NCBI GenBank assembly: GCA_026770025.1
Contig: JAMXDE010000053.1
Span: forward strand, 124,001 to 188,000
Direction of reading: 5' to 3'
Origin: Craspedostauros australis
Lineage: Eukaryota > Bacillariophyta > Bacillariophyceae > Mastogloiales > Achnanthaceae
DNA length: 64,000 bases
Shown here in pieces: positions 25,910-36,037 of this stretch. Position 1 is the first letter of the stretch. Every line of letters starts with the position of its first letter. Below the pieces are notes generated by a model. It worked only from the letters and a program-made list of their open reading frames with translations, had not been told where the DNA came from and did not search any database. The position numbers were made by a program, and so were the translations under genes.

Positions 25910-27568
25910 ATGCCAATCATCAGGAAAGACATCCTCGCTCTCGTCTTGGCTCAGAGCCTCGTCTCCAATGGCGTCGACGCGGTGCTGAACACCAACAAGA
26001 AGGCAGCCGCAGATGACAAAATTGACGTCAATGTCGACGCCAGTATCAACGCCGCCAAGGCGAAGCTCCTGGAGTTGACAGCCAACCACAAGAGGGAAGA
26101 TGCCAACATGCCATACTCGCAATCGCACTCTCACCTGCACTCTCACTTGCACTCTCACCTGCACTCTCATGATGGAAAGGTCGAGACCACAACAAACAAG
26201 GTCGCAGACAGCATCCGCCGTCCACGTCCTTCCATCACCACCAACATCAAGGACACGTACGCCGATCTCGGTCGCCTTCAAGCCCAAGATGCGTCCAACG
26301 ATGAGGATGAGCATGCATCGCACGAGCACGGCACTCTGTCTGTTGGAATGGAGACAGACGAGGCTCACGACGCCAACAGTCGTCAGCTCAAGTCCTCGAA
26401 ATCCGCCAAATCGGCGAAGTCCTCCAAGTCCTCGAAATCGGCCAAGTCCTCCAAGGCATTCAAATCATGCTTCACTGGAACAGCCGAAGCTGTCACTGCC
26501 AAGTGCGCGGTCGAGGATGCCAGCTGTTGCGAAGCTTCGGTCAACGCCACATCCCCCGCATGCTCTTGGAGCAGTGAGAGCTCTGTAACCGTCTGCCCCA
26601 ACTCCTGCAATGGCGAGCAAGCTTGCTTCTTCAATCCCAACGTCACGACGACCATCCAGATTGCCTCCTACTCTTGCAACAGTGACAGAGCCTGCCAGTA
26701 CACCGCCGTGTCTGTGCCCTCCCGTGCTTGCAATGGCGAGGATGCTTGCGGCAAGAATTCTGGCCCGGTCGCCGATGACGCTTGCAATGGTGATCGTGCA
26801 TGCCTGGCCAACACGGGGGCTATCGGCAAGGGCTCTTGCTTTGGAGACCGGGCTTGCTTTGAAAACAGTGGCACTGTCGCCGATGACGCTTGCAACGGCA
26901 ATGGTGCATGCAGGTACAACGAGGGGAGCATCAGCAAGGGTTCTTGCTTTGGGGGCGATGCTTGCGAGAAGAATTCTGGCCCGGTCGCCGATGACGCTTG
27001 CAACGGTGATATTGCATGCTCGTCCAACGAGGGAGCCATCAGCAAGGGTTCTTGCCTCGGATACTTTGCTTGCTTCCAGAACTATGGCAATGTTGCCGAT
27101 GACGCTTGCAGTGGTGAATATACATGCATGTACAACTACGGAAGTGTCAGCGACGGCTCCTGCGTCGGCACAAGGTCCTGTATGTACAATTCTGCCGATG
27201 TGGGCGAAGGATCGTGCTTCGGCCTTTATGCGTGCTTCGGAAACGCTGGAAACATCACGTCAAACGCATGCATTGGCCAAAGCTCTTGTAGCCTGAATCG
27301 TGGCATCATCGGTGAAGGCTCCTGTCATCTTGAGAACGCTTGCAACAGAAACTCCAAAGACATCGCCAACTACTCTTGCATTGGAGAACAAGCCTGCTAC
27401 TCCAACGACGGCAAGATCGGAGCGGATTCGTGCCAAATGTACCAAGCGTGCTACCGCAACACCGGCGATGTTGGCAATGGAGCTTGCCTTGGTGCCATGG
27501 CATGCTATTCCAACGTTGATCCGGTGGCTGACGGGGCCTGCATCGGCAATTCTTCCTGTTCCGCGTAA
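25910..27568 (+). CDS. secreted silaffin-like protein with 18-residue Cys-rich repeats
   Basis: 552 residues, one exon. The N-terminus (MPIIRKDILALVLAQSLVSNG) is a signal peptide. Then: an acidic/Asn region; a histidine-rich patch about 67-88 (SHSHLHSHLHSHLHSH); an acidic segment; nine lysines at exact three-residue spacing from K161 to K185 (KSSKSAKSAKSSKSSK and onward); and from about 186 to the end a Cys-rich region. That region contains 16 units of exactly 18 residues with the pattern C-x-G-x-x-A-C-x-x-N-x-G-x-V/I-x-x-x-A/S. Lysine clusters of KxxK type are known in diatom silaffins and promote silica targeting. The repeat region probably folds as a disulfide-stabilised solenoid. The function is likely extracellular or in the silica deposition vesicle; this is inference. 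The gene is bracketed by the DUF4291 direct repeats. Confidence 0.9.
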   Translation: MPIIRKDILALVLAQSLVSNGVDAVLNTNKKAAADDKIDVNVDASINAAKAKLLELTANHKREDANMPYSQSHSHLHSHLHSHLHSHDGKVETTTNKVADSIRRPRPSITTNIKDTYADLGRLQAQDASNDEDEHASHEHGTLSVGMETDEAHDANSRQLKSSKSAKSAKSSKSSKSAKSSKAFKSCFTGTAEAVTAKCAVEDASCCEASVNATSPACSWSSESSVTVCPNSCNGEQACFFNPNVTTTIQIASYSCNSDRACQYTAVSVPSRACNGEDACGKNSGPVADDACNGDRACLANTGAIGKGSCFGDRACFENSGTVADDACNGNGACRYNEGSISKGSCFGGDACEKNSGPVADDACNGDIACSSNEGAISKGSCLGYFACFQNYGNVADDACSGEYTCMYNYGSVSDGSCVGTRSCMYNSADVGEGSCFGLYACFGNAGNITSNACIGQSSCSLNRGIIGEGSCHLENACNRNSKDIANYSCIGEQACYSNDGKIGADSCQMYQACYRNTGDVGNGACLGAMACYSNVDPVADGACIGNSSCSA

Positions 27569-27839
27569 ATGAGAAGCCATCGCACAGGGTGGATCGTAGG
27601 GTAATCTCCCTTTCGCCACAAGAAGTGATAGCAATTGTATTTCTCATCAATTCCGATGTTCGTTTGTGGTAGAGAGAGAGAGAGAGCATGGTCTCTCTGC
27701 GCATTGCTGTACGACTACTTGTGTCGAGGATGTCGTCGCCCCCATGATCGTAGAACAGTTCTTCGTCTCGGGGCTTTGCTCTGATCGGACGGAAAGCCCC
27801 AGTTGCGGTATGACGACTGAGTCGAGCATCGTAGTACTT
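27569..27839. other. 3' flank of the silaffin-like gene
   Basis: No gene seen; a GA microsatellite lies at about 27672-27687. Confidence 0.5.
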
Positions 27840-28944
27840 CTCTCTCTCTCTCTCTCTGCCTTCTTGATTCTCGTGCATCGCAGATTCAATAATACCTCCA
27901 CCCTTCCTCCGCGAGCACGAGTACTAGACACTGTTCTCCAACCACGACTTCTCTCCGACCATTCTCCGACCAAGTCCATGCATCTCATACCAATACCATC
28001 CTATTCTCATTCTGCTCCTTTCTTTGTTCTACACGATCGATAATGCCTTGTTCTACAATATTCTAGTATACTTCAGATTTATTCACCATCCTCTCGGCTC
28101 CATTGGCCCACGGTGTCCATCCCGATCTTTCGCAAGTCCTCCAACTCCATGTGCGGCACATACTCACGTTCCTGCGGCAAGTCCACGCGAGCGGACTCCA
28201 TGGCCTCCTCGGCGTCTTTGCCATTCACTGCTTTTTGGTGCGCCGCGTGCACCTGATGTGCCAACTCGGTCACATCCTCGATCTTCCGAATGCTGCGTAC
28301 GTACAGGTGAGATACATCGCGCGACAACCCGATTTGAATGGCTCGTGTCATCGGCATCTTGCGTGGGTCTTGCCCATCGCCGTGCTGCAGATCGCGTTCC
28401 GGATCCCACTGGATGCGACCCTTGCTTCCCCCGCCGCCGTGTCCGCAAACGCACCACGATAGCAACTCCGCAACGTCTTCGTGGCCCACTTGGATGCGCA
28501 GGATGCGTTCCTGGTTGGCTTTCGTGGCGTACCCCGATCGGTACAGGACCCATCCGAAGGATGGTTTGATCCATGTCATGCGCGTGGCGTGGAAGTCGGG
28601 ACAGTCCGTGAAGGTCTGGTGCGCGACAGTGTACTCGGCGATGGAAGGGTGGAAGGCCTGGTAGAAGTACACGCCTTCGGCATCCCACATGGCGCGGAAG
28701 ATGCGGGTGGGGCGGTCCTTGTGTTGGGCACTTGGTTTGGCGGTGTTGCTGCTGGGCATGTTTGCTGTTCTTGTCATCTTGTTGGTGTTGATTTTGTTTG
28801 TTTTGTTCGATTTTGTGGGGAGATGTTTCTTGTTTTGGATCTGATTTTCCAAACGTGTATTTATGTACCAAACGTGTATGTATGTACCAAACGTGTATGT
28901 GTACCAAACGTGGATTGAGTCCACGGTCGCAGTCGAGAAAGAAG
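27840..28944. repeat. 1.1 kb direct repeat, copy B
   Basis: Second copy of the block at 23955-25059, same orientation, containing the second DUF4291 gene. Both edges are sharp: a CT run on the left and GAGAAAGAAG on the right, after which the flanks are unrelated. Confidence 0.95.
28079..28777 (-). CDS. DUF4291 family protein, copy B
   Basis: 232 residues from the ATG at 28777 to TAA at 28079, the same length as copy A and about 95 percent or more identical by eye. All family motifs are kept (RIFRAMWDAEGVYFYQAF, MTWIKPSFGWVLYR, RIQWDPERDL, RAIQIGLSRD). The reading frame is intact, so both copies may be functional. Substitutions are spread over the protein rather than clustered, and some are non-conservative (Arg/His in QAFR/QAFH, Met/Lys in GSM/GSK). 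The neighbouring minisatellite differs slightly in unit spacing between the copies. Confidence 0.88.
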   Translation of the reverse strand: MTRTANMPSSNTAKPSAQHKDRPTRIFRAMWDAEGVYFYQAFHPSIAEYTVAHQTFTDCPDFHATRMTWIKPSFGWVLYRSGYATKANQERILRIQVGHEDVAELLSWCVCGHGGGGSKGRIQWDPERDLQHGDGQDPRKMPMTRAIQIGLSRDVSHLYVRSIRKIEDVTELAHQVHAAHQKAVNGKDAEEAMESARVDLPQEREYVPHMELEDLRKIGMDTVGQWSREDGE

Positions 28945-29504
28945 CCTATGTATGCGCCGTAGACATGATCGAAAATAGACATACAATCACGTAGAAAAGG
29001 GCACTGCGTGTGGTTGGGGCAAGTACCACGCGTACACAAGAGTATCAGGACACACAGCTACTACCGAATGTTGAGCTTGCATCGATAAAACATGCCCATG
29101 ATACCCGCAATTGTACAGGCAACACGACCACAGAAACAACCGAGAGAAGGAAACAGAAATGGAAACAGAAAGACCAAGAAGATGTGAATCGGAATGTATG
29201 GTATCGTGGGGTGACTTGTGATGGATTGATTTACTCTATGACTATTACACATGCACCATACAAGTACGATGAGAGTACTCTGCTGGTATCATACTCGTAC
29301 AGTGGCTGAATTCCATCAGAACACTTCGATGGTGTGCTACAACACGAGTGTGGATCATCAGGGTGGCCCGTTCTCCCCGGAACCGCCCCATGCCCTCCAT
29401 CCGCCGTGTCCTCTCCCTTGGAATCATCCTGTGAGAAGTGGTTCTTGGTCCCCTCTCTTATTCTCATTATCGTTGAAGGCGTCTGCGCGCGGAGGATGAG
29501 CAGG
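28945..29504. other. intergenic, no gene supported
   Basis: Only short open frames are present, with no recognisable motif. Confidence 0.5.
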
Positions 29505-30041
29505 TCAAAGAATCACGCAGCACTGCGAATCCGCCACGACCGCCTTGGATGGAGCCGCCAGCCCTGTCGATGTGCCTTCTGATTCGGACGTCGCGTCATC
29601 CAGAGAGTGGCTGCTGTACCTGTCGATCTTGTCATCCTTGCTTGGGTTGGTGCGAGAACTGCGGTCGCCTCGTCTGTTGCCCAAGTCGGAACTCCCGCTG
29701 TCACTCTCACGGCTAGTGATGGATAATCGTTGGCGGCGTCGAGACTTGCCTGCGTTGGGCGTATTCAGTTGCTTGTTGCTTTTGGCCTTCATGTTGCCAG
29801 CCTTCACAACGCGAGCATCCTCCAGAAGGTTGTCCAGGCTTTGCCTCTGCATTCTCATATCATTCTGCTGTTGTTCTGGCTGCGCCACGAACAAGCGGAT
29901 GGCTTCCTTCAGCATTTCCCTTTCCTGTTCCGCTGTCGGGTAACCGCGGACATGGAGATTGAGCTTGGCCTCTGACGTGAGCTTCCTTGCATCGATGAAG
30001 CGGATGTCAAGGACTTTGGTGAGGGAGGCTTCGATCGGCAT
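29505..30041 (-). CDS. small protein with C-terminal CaaX box
   Basis: 178 residues from the ATG at 30041 to TGA at 29505. I do not recognise the family. The N-terminal half is charged and probably helical (SEAKLNLHVRGYPTAEQERE, then MLKEAIRLFVAQPEQQQNDM). The C-terminal half is a Ser/Arg/Asp-rich disordered tail. The last five residues are CCVIL: CVIL is a CaaX box, and a terminal Leu favours geranylgeranylation; the Cys before it could be palmitoylated. That predicts a peripheral membrane protein held by lipid, as for small G proteins, although no GTPase motif is present. No signal peptide. The intact frame and meaningful C-terminus argue that it is a real gene. Confidence 0.7.
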   Translation of the reverse strand: MPIEASLTKVLDIRFIDARKLTSEAKLNLHVRGYPTAEQEREMLKEAIRLFVAQPEQQQNDMRMQRQSLDNLLEDARVVKAGNMKAKSNKQLNTPNAGKSRRRQRLSITSRESDSGSSDLGNRRGDRSSRTNPSKDDKIDRYSSHSLDDATSESEGTSTGLAAPSKAVVADSQCCVIL

Positions 30042-32225
30042 CTTGTTGCGTCAGATGGTTCAAATGTGGATGCGGTTGGTGTTGACGAGTGCGTTTGCAG
30101 AGGATGGTGTTGGTGTGATGCGATGTGAAACGGAACGATGACCTGTAATGGAGGTCGACGAGGTTTGATCGATGTGATGGTTTTATGAGCAATTGCGATG
30201 CAGACGATGCCGCCAAACAACTGCACCCGTGCAGTAAGGGTGCGTTTTGGATGTGTGTGTGCTGTAGCCGCCCGTTCATTCAACGAGATGGTAGCGGCGA
30301 GCTGAAAAGAGACGTGCGGAGATGGATGGAGTTCGGCGAGTGCGTGAGAGGCGCGAGAGCGTACTATCACATGGATGAATGATGGAAGAAGCGGATCTGT
30401 CTCTGGGTGGCATACAATTTCGTTTGGGGGCGGACGGGTACAAGAGGGTGAATGCTTCGCTGTGGCCACGCTGCCTTGGGATGATGAAATACTGAACGAG
30501 ATGTCAATCAGGATTGTCAATGTGACGGATGGAAATGAAAATGGTTGAGTGCGCAAAAGGGCTGAACGAAACCCCAAGGGATGGGAACACAACAAAGAGG
30601 TAGGTAGAGAGAGAAAGTGGAGCGGACGTATCGTCGTTGCGATGGCGCCTTCAGATCTGTGAATGCGCGTCCTCCGATGAGAGTGATACAGTGCAGCATC
30701 GCTGATTGCAAGTCGCTGATCGCGGATCGACCATTTGTGATTGTGCCCCCGGGTGGAGTGCTGCGTTTGATGCTTGGGAGTGTTTGGTACGTGCGAAGAG
30801 GCATCAGTCTCTCCACGTTTGCTTCAATCGCACGACGATGATGCCTCTCGTCAAGAGGTTGACAAAGGACAATCCACCACACAACGAATTCGCTCGAGCA
30901 TCTCATCCCATCATGTTCGAACAATCCCACCATTCCAAAGGCAAGGCATGCTGAGTCAAGCGTTGGAGCACGGCCAATCTCGATCAGAGCACCAAGAGAT
31001 GCATTGTATTATACCATCTGTGGCAGATGCAGTGAGGCCACACACTCTGTGGAGACCTGCAGGAATGAGGCAGACAAAGCGCGTTGATGGACGCGTCCAC
31101 ATCCGAAAAGGTATCTTACCCATCACTTTGGCCATCCCCAGAAGGGCAGGGAATTGTTCTGTGCGGCAACAGAAGGATTCTGCGACCCGCCCGCCGGTGT
31201 TGATTGGCTCTGCGGCGTCCACGAAGAACAAATTGATGATTTTGATGTTTGGCACGACATTCGCCATTGGTCGTCGAAGACTTGAGGGATGGTGCACCCA
31301 ATTTTCGACATGACGCGTTGGAAAGAGCGCGATTATCAAGACAGCTTGATTGACTGCTCCGATGTGGTCAACCGCTTCTCTCTCACAGAGTACGATCCAG
31401 TGCCCCGTTGCATCGGAACGGTTCTCATGATGTACGCACATCGTGATTGTGCATTCTGTTGTGGGCGTCTGTTGACTATTGTTCTCGTCTGCCCCGAACA
31501 GGGGGGACAGCTGCGATGGCCTTTCTGTCCTCCCCATGGTGACAGAACCCATGACGACCATCTCGGGTATTGGACAGGAGACCTCTTCTGCACCCACATG
31601 AACCACCATCCATGTCCTCCCCCGCAAACGCACACTTCGTTTGCCTTCACACAGGTACGCCAAAGAGGTCACAGGCCACATCCGAACATGTCATCTCATC
31701 GTGTTCCCTCTTGGCTAGCCAACGTAGTTGGAGAGGATGAAGAGTTGTGGTGAAGTCGACATCATAGCTTTGTCGTTGTTGTTGAAGTTGTTGTCGCAAA
31801 CTCTCTCTCTACCCGCAGACATCGCTCGTACGAGCGTAGCGTGATGCCAAAACACGGTCCATTGAGTCCATGTAGTCACAATGGTCGATGGTGTCGATAA
31901 TCATACATGACTGAAATTCTCGAAGTCGACGATTTTGAAAATTGTCCTTTCTTGCCACAGGTCTGGTTTCTTGGTGGACTGCTTGTTTCCTCGGCGAACT
32001 GTCTTGGTGGTGTTGGATCTGTCCTTTGTTGCATCACTCATGTTGGCACGACATCCTCATCGAACCGCCACAATTTCGGACCCACCAACCTTTTCAAATG
32101 GACTCATTGTCCCACCAATTGAACTTTTGCCTCTGTCATCATCGTCGTTGTCCCCTGCCACCATCACCACCATCCTCGCTGTCCCTGCCCTTGCCTCCAA
32201 CGTCGAAGCCAAGCACGTCGCCAAC
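30042..32225. other. intergenic, no gene supported
   Basis: 2.2 kb between divergent genes. A 241-codon minus-strand frame (30956-31681) and a 179-codon plus frame (30774-31313) overlap each other and show no family motif, so neither is called. Confidence 0.45.
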
Positions 32226-33294
32226 ATGACGCAGTCACCACCAAGAACGTTCGCATCGATTGTTGCGAAGCACGGTCAAGTCTCACAATCGCGCAGGCTC
32301 TGCGACGATCCTGTCATCATCCCCAAGCAGCCGCCGCAACGCAGCGCCGAGCTCAAGGAGAACAGTTGCTGCAAGTCGCCGCGTGGTCACATTGCGGCAC
32401 GCACTGGTGTCTTGGTGCCGCAAGCCTCGACGCAACGTCCATCACGATGGTCATCGCCGCTTCCAAAGTCGGTGATGCAAGCCAAGGCAACCGTGCGACG
32501 TGCGGCGCAGTGGTCGATCCCGCATTGCAAGACGCAACGTCCGAGTTCCTACGCCAAAGCACTCGCGAGTCCACAAGTCAGCAACGACAAGGAGGATGGA
32601 GCAGTCGAGCTAGCGAAACTTTCCACGGCGCGCAGCCCTGCGGTGACGACACCGCGCCTGTACAAGCAAGGCATGAGATGTCGACAGAACGTATTCATTT
32701 GCAAGTCTCGAGCTGCGACATTTCGAAAGAACGCGATGCGATCGCCGCCGGGGTTCAGTCCACAAGGTATGTCCATGACGGTGGCGCGATGGGAAGAATA
32801 CTCAAGCACATATCGTGCCTTGCTATCGCGTTGCTTAGCGTGGAGGTTGAATTCTGTTGCAGTGCACTCGATGCTCAAATCTCACTCACGTTCATCCTTC
32901 GTTTTCCTTCGCTTCGCCACATTTCATTTCACGGCTCTCCATTGCCAACATAGCAGAAACAGCAGCATCATCATCGGAAGCGGCCACCACGATGACGACG
33001 ACCCCCAAGGATGAAACTCGCGAGAACAGAAGCGACTCTTCCACAGGCACTGCGGACGCAGCCGTCGTAGACGCAACAGAAACCCGAGATCTGCCCGGGT
33101 TGCAATTCATCCATCGCGTGTCTCGCGACTCCCTGCGCCGCCACCGCTACTTGGGAGGCGACGCAGCAGTCCCAAGTCAAGCGTCGTCGTATTTCTTCTT
33201 CGACCCCGTCAAGAAAATGAGTCCTGGAGGACCAGATGTCAGCAGCATCCTTCGCTTGGCGATGGATGAAGGGGCTCGTGTGTCCAACGAATGA
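32226..33294 (+). CDS. hypothetical basic protein, two exons
   Basis: Exons 32226-32766 and 32954-33294 join through a GTATGT donor and a TAG acceptor to give 293 residues; the intron is 187 bp. The start (MTQSPPRTFASIVAKHGQ) was chosen as the ATG after which the protein becomes Ser/Arg/Lys-rich; the frame is open further upstream but in an unlikely composition. Exon 1 is basic and Pro/Ser-rich and ends in MRSPPGFSPQ. Exon 2 is acidic, then has LPGLQFIHRVSRDSLRRHRY and SYFFFDPVKKMSPGGPDVSS, which look like short linear binding motifs. I recognise no domain. No signal peptide or membrane segment. The gene call rests on the clean in-frame splice and coherent C-terminus; the function is unknown. 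Confidence 0.6.
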
Positions 33295-33403
33295 GTGAAT
33301 GGGAAGGGAACAAGATCGGTCTGTCTCGCGTGGGACAGGCGATATCTGATTGTAGCATGTAAGACGTAGAGTAGTGAAAAGTAAAGTAAAGTGACGTGAC
33401 ACA

Positions 33404-34048
33404 TCATGGTGCACCTTCTGCGATCCAATCGTTGATCGCCTTCATCGCAGTCTCATCATCGAAAGGGTACGAGTGACCGCCTGGATGCATCACGGTGGAC
33501 ACATCCATGTTTGCACATTCAAAGCAATTCCTCACTTGCGCCGCGCTCTCGATGGGATTGATGCGATCGTTCGCTCCCATCACGAACAGAGCTCGTCGTG
33601 GTGGTGAGTTCTTATTGCCATCGTCGTGGAACTTCAGATTCTCCAACTCCTTCGTGTACGGATTCGGAAATGCCGCCCCATTCAGCACCATCCCAACCGA
33701 TGGATAATACGGCAACGCATGCAACGCCACCAACGCCGACATCAGGATGGCACCTTGCGAATGCGCCACGACCAGATCCACCTTGCGTTCCGCAAATTCT
33801 TGCGTCACCAACGCGCGTGACGTCTCAAATCCAATGTACTCCGTCGCCGTGAAGGACCGCGTGTTGGGTGCCATGGTCCACCACGCGTATCCATTGCCCT
33901 TCTCGAATGGTGCGTTGGGTGCGCTGGTGGCATCCGGAAAGTCTTTCCCGCTGCCTTCGCTGCCGTGCAAAGCGAGAATGTTCATGGCGTGGCATGTCGT
34001 CATGCATCGATGTGTCGCAACAAAGGCGAGGGTTGTGAGGAATCGCAT
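33404..34048 (-). CDS. FSH1-like alpha/beta serine hydrolase
   Basis: 214 residues from the ATG at 34048 to TGA at 33404. The N-terminus MRFLTTLAFVATHRCMTTCHA is a possible signal peptide; the hydrolase fold starts at MNILALHGSEGSG. The catalytic triad can be read as S97 in VVAHSQGAILMS, D161 in MGANDRINP and H192 in HPGGHSYPFDD, all at the positions expected for the FSH1 / ovarian-tumour-suppressor OVCA2 type. Such enzymes hydrolyse small esters or thioesters; the substrate is not known. The length is typical (200-250). It ends about 110 bp from the end of the convergent two-exon gene and starts 660 bp from the divergent transaldolase gene. Secretion is uncertain because the downstream ATG (MNILALHG) would give a cytosolic form. 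Confidence 0.85.
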   Translation of the reverse strand: MRFLTTLAFVATHRCMTTCHAMNILALHGSEGSGKDFPDATSAPNAPFEKGNGYAWWTMAPNTRSFTATEYIGFETSRALVTQEFAERKVDLVVAHSQGAILMSALVALHALPYYPSVGMVLNGAAFPNPYTKELENLKFHDDGNKNSPPRRALFVMGANDRINPIESAAQVRNCFECANMDVSTVMHPGGHSYPFDDETAMKAINDWIAEGAP

Positions 34049-34707
34049 GATGGATCTGTTTTTGGCAGAATAGACAAGTGAGCATGGTTGGTGTGGGTGT
34101 CGACATGTCGGTGACTGGTGTGTTGACACAACAACAAGCCGCACACACACGAGTCCCATCGCAACCAAGACCGAGAGTCGACAGGTGTGATCGTGTCAAC
34201 TTCTGCAAGATACTTGATTCGGACGCAAACCAAACGTGCGTGCGTGTCACACAACAAGCGTTCTGATTGGCGAGCCACACGAGAACACGATCGAATTCAA
34301 CGCGGTGGACCAATCGGATCCGATGTGGTGTGAGAGGTGACCTCGTCGCAAGTTCGTGACGATGACGAAACACAATGAGAAGGATCCAAGAACATCGTCG
34401 TTCTGCTTTTCTTCTTCGCCGACTGCGCAGATTCATCAGAAGACCTTCATCGAACTTTCCCCGTTCGTCCAAGCAACAAACGATCCCCTTCTCAAAGTCA
34501 TTCCCCACTTGTCCGAAGCACAGCGGGGAACCAAGGAAAGCAATCAAGGCAGCAAAGAGAAGGATCCAATTCACAACATTCACACAGACCAGGTGTCAAT
34601 CCACACGCACACATACACAGAGAGCAACAGGTGACGAGAACAATCCGATCATAAATCAATCAGATCCGCAACCACAACCACCCACCAACAAGCAATACCA
34701 AGCAACC
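34049..34707. other. divergent intergenic region, hydrolase / transaldolase
   Basis: Shared upstream region of two divergent genes. The stretch before 34708 is A/C-rich and T-poor, as seen in front of other plus-strand genes here. No specific site is recognised. Confidence 0.5.
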
Positions 34708-36037
34708 ATGTCCGCCGTCGAACAACTGAAGAAGCACACCATCATCGTCGCCGATACCGGCGATGTCGATGCCATCAAGAAGATCAAGCCGCAGGATGCC
34801 ACGACGAATCCGTCCCTCATCTACAAGGCCGCTGGGATGGAGCAGTATGACAAGCTCATCACCGACGCCGTGGAGTACGCCAAGGGTGACCTTGGTTTGG
34901 CCATGGTAAGCATCCGTGCGATGGTGCCACATGGACATGAGACAGTCGCAGAACGGAGTCAAGTGGGCATGGATATGATGACATGAAGCCCAAAGCGAGC
35001 CAAGCTTTGCCACATCCAAAGAGCCGATGCAAATTGCGAATTCAGCTTCTCACATCCATCTTCATTTTCATGTTCCTGTCATATTTCGCTTCTGCCATGC
35101 CGTGTAATGCAATCCGTAACGATGCGATGCGATGATCATGGATGATACCTCTGCGTCCACATCGCGAAACGAAACCAAACGACGACTTCGACAATCGATG
35201 ACCATGCATGACCGTCCATGACAACATCCGCAATTTCAATGCCCACCCCTCCCGCCTTCCAAATAATTACAATTGCGCCCCAAATGAAAACAGGACAAGG
35301 TGGCCGTCAACTTTGGAATTGAGATTTCCAAGATCGTTCCAGGCTACGTCAGCACAGAAGTGGATGCACGACTTTCGTTCGACAAGGAGGCCACGCTCGC
35401 AAAGGCCCGCAAGATCATCGAGCTCTACAAGGAGGCTGGCATCGACAAATCTCGCATCCTCATCAAGATCGCCGCCACGTGGGAGGGCATCCAGGCCGCA
35501 CGCATCCTCGAGGCCGAGGACGGCATCACCTGCAACCTCACCCTCATCTTCAGTCTCGCGCAAGCCATCGCCTGCGCCGACGCTGGATGCACCTTGATTT
35601 CGCCATTCGTGGGACGTATCATGGACTGGCACAAGAAGGCCCAGGGCATCGACGGATTCGATGCCGACAAGGACCCCGGCGTCCTCTCCGTCACCAAAAT
35701 CTACAACTACTACAAGAAGTTCGGACACACGACCATCGTCATGGGTGCCAGCTTCCGTAACACGGGGGAGATTCTCGAACTGGCCGGATGCGATCGACTC
35801 ACGATATCGCCAAATCTGCTGAAAGAGCTGGAGAACAGCAAGGGCATCACCGTCACGAAGAAGCTCGACTCCACGGACGCCATCACCATGGATATTGCCA
35901 AGATCGAGGTCGACGAGAAGAAATTCCGCTGGATGATGAATGAGGATGCCATGGCAACCGAAAAGCTCGCGGAAGGAATTCGCAACTTCGCAAAGGACAT
36001 CGTCAAGCTCGAGGACATCATCAAGGCCAAGATGTAA
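34708..36037 (+). CDS. transaldolase, two exons
   Basis: Exons 34708-34905 and 35294-36037 join phase 0 (GTAAGC donor, ACAG acceptor; 388 bp intron) to 313 residues. Transaldolase moves a dihydroxyacetone unit between sugar phosphates in the pentose phosphate pathway. The Schiff-base lysine is K124 in [12 protein letters not shown]; the acid/base residues are D16 in VADTGD and probably E98 in SFDKEAT. Other signatures are [39 protein letters not shown] and [18 protein letters not shown]. The length matches the TalA/TalB class (about 315). There is no plastid-type ASAF leader, so a cytosolic enzyme is likely. The initiator is preceded by an A/C-rich leader. Confidence 0.95.

Noticed and set aside
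30956-31681. 241-codon minus-strand frame
   Set aside because: No family motif, irregular composition, and overlap with an equally open plus frame; not enough to call a gene.
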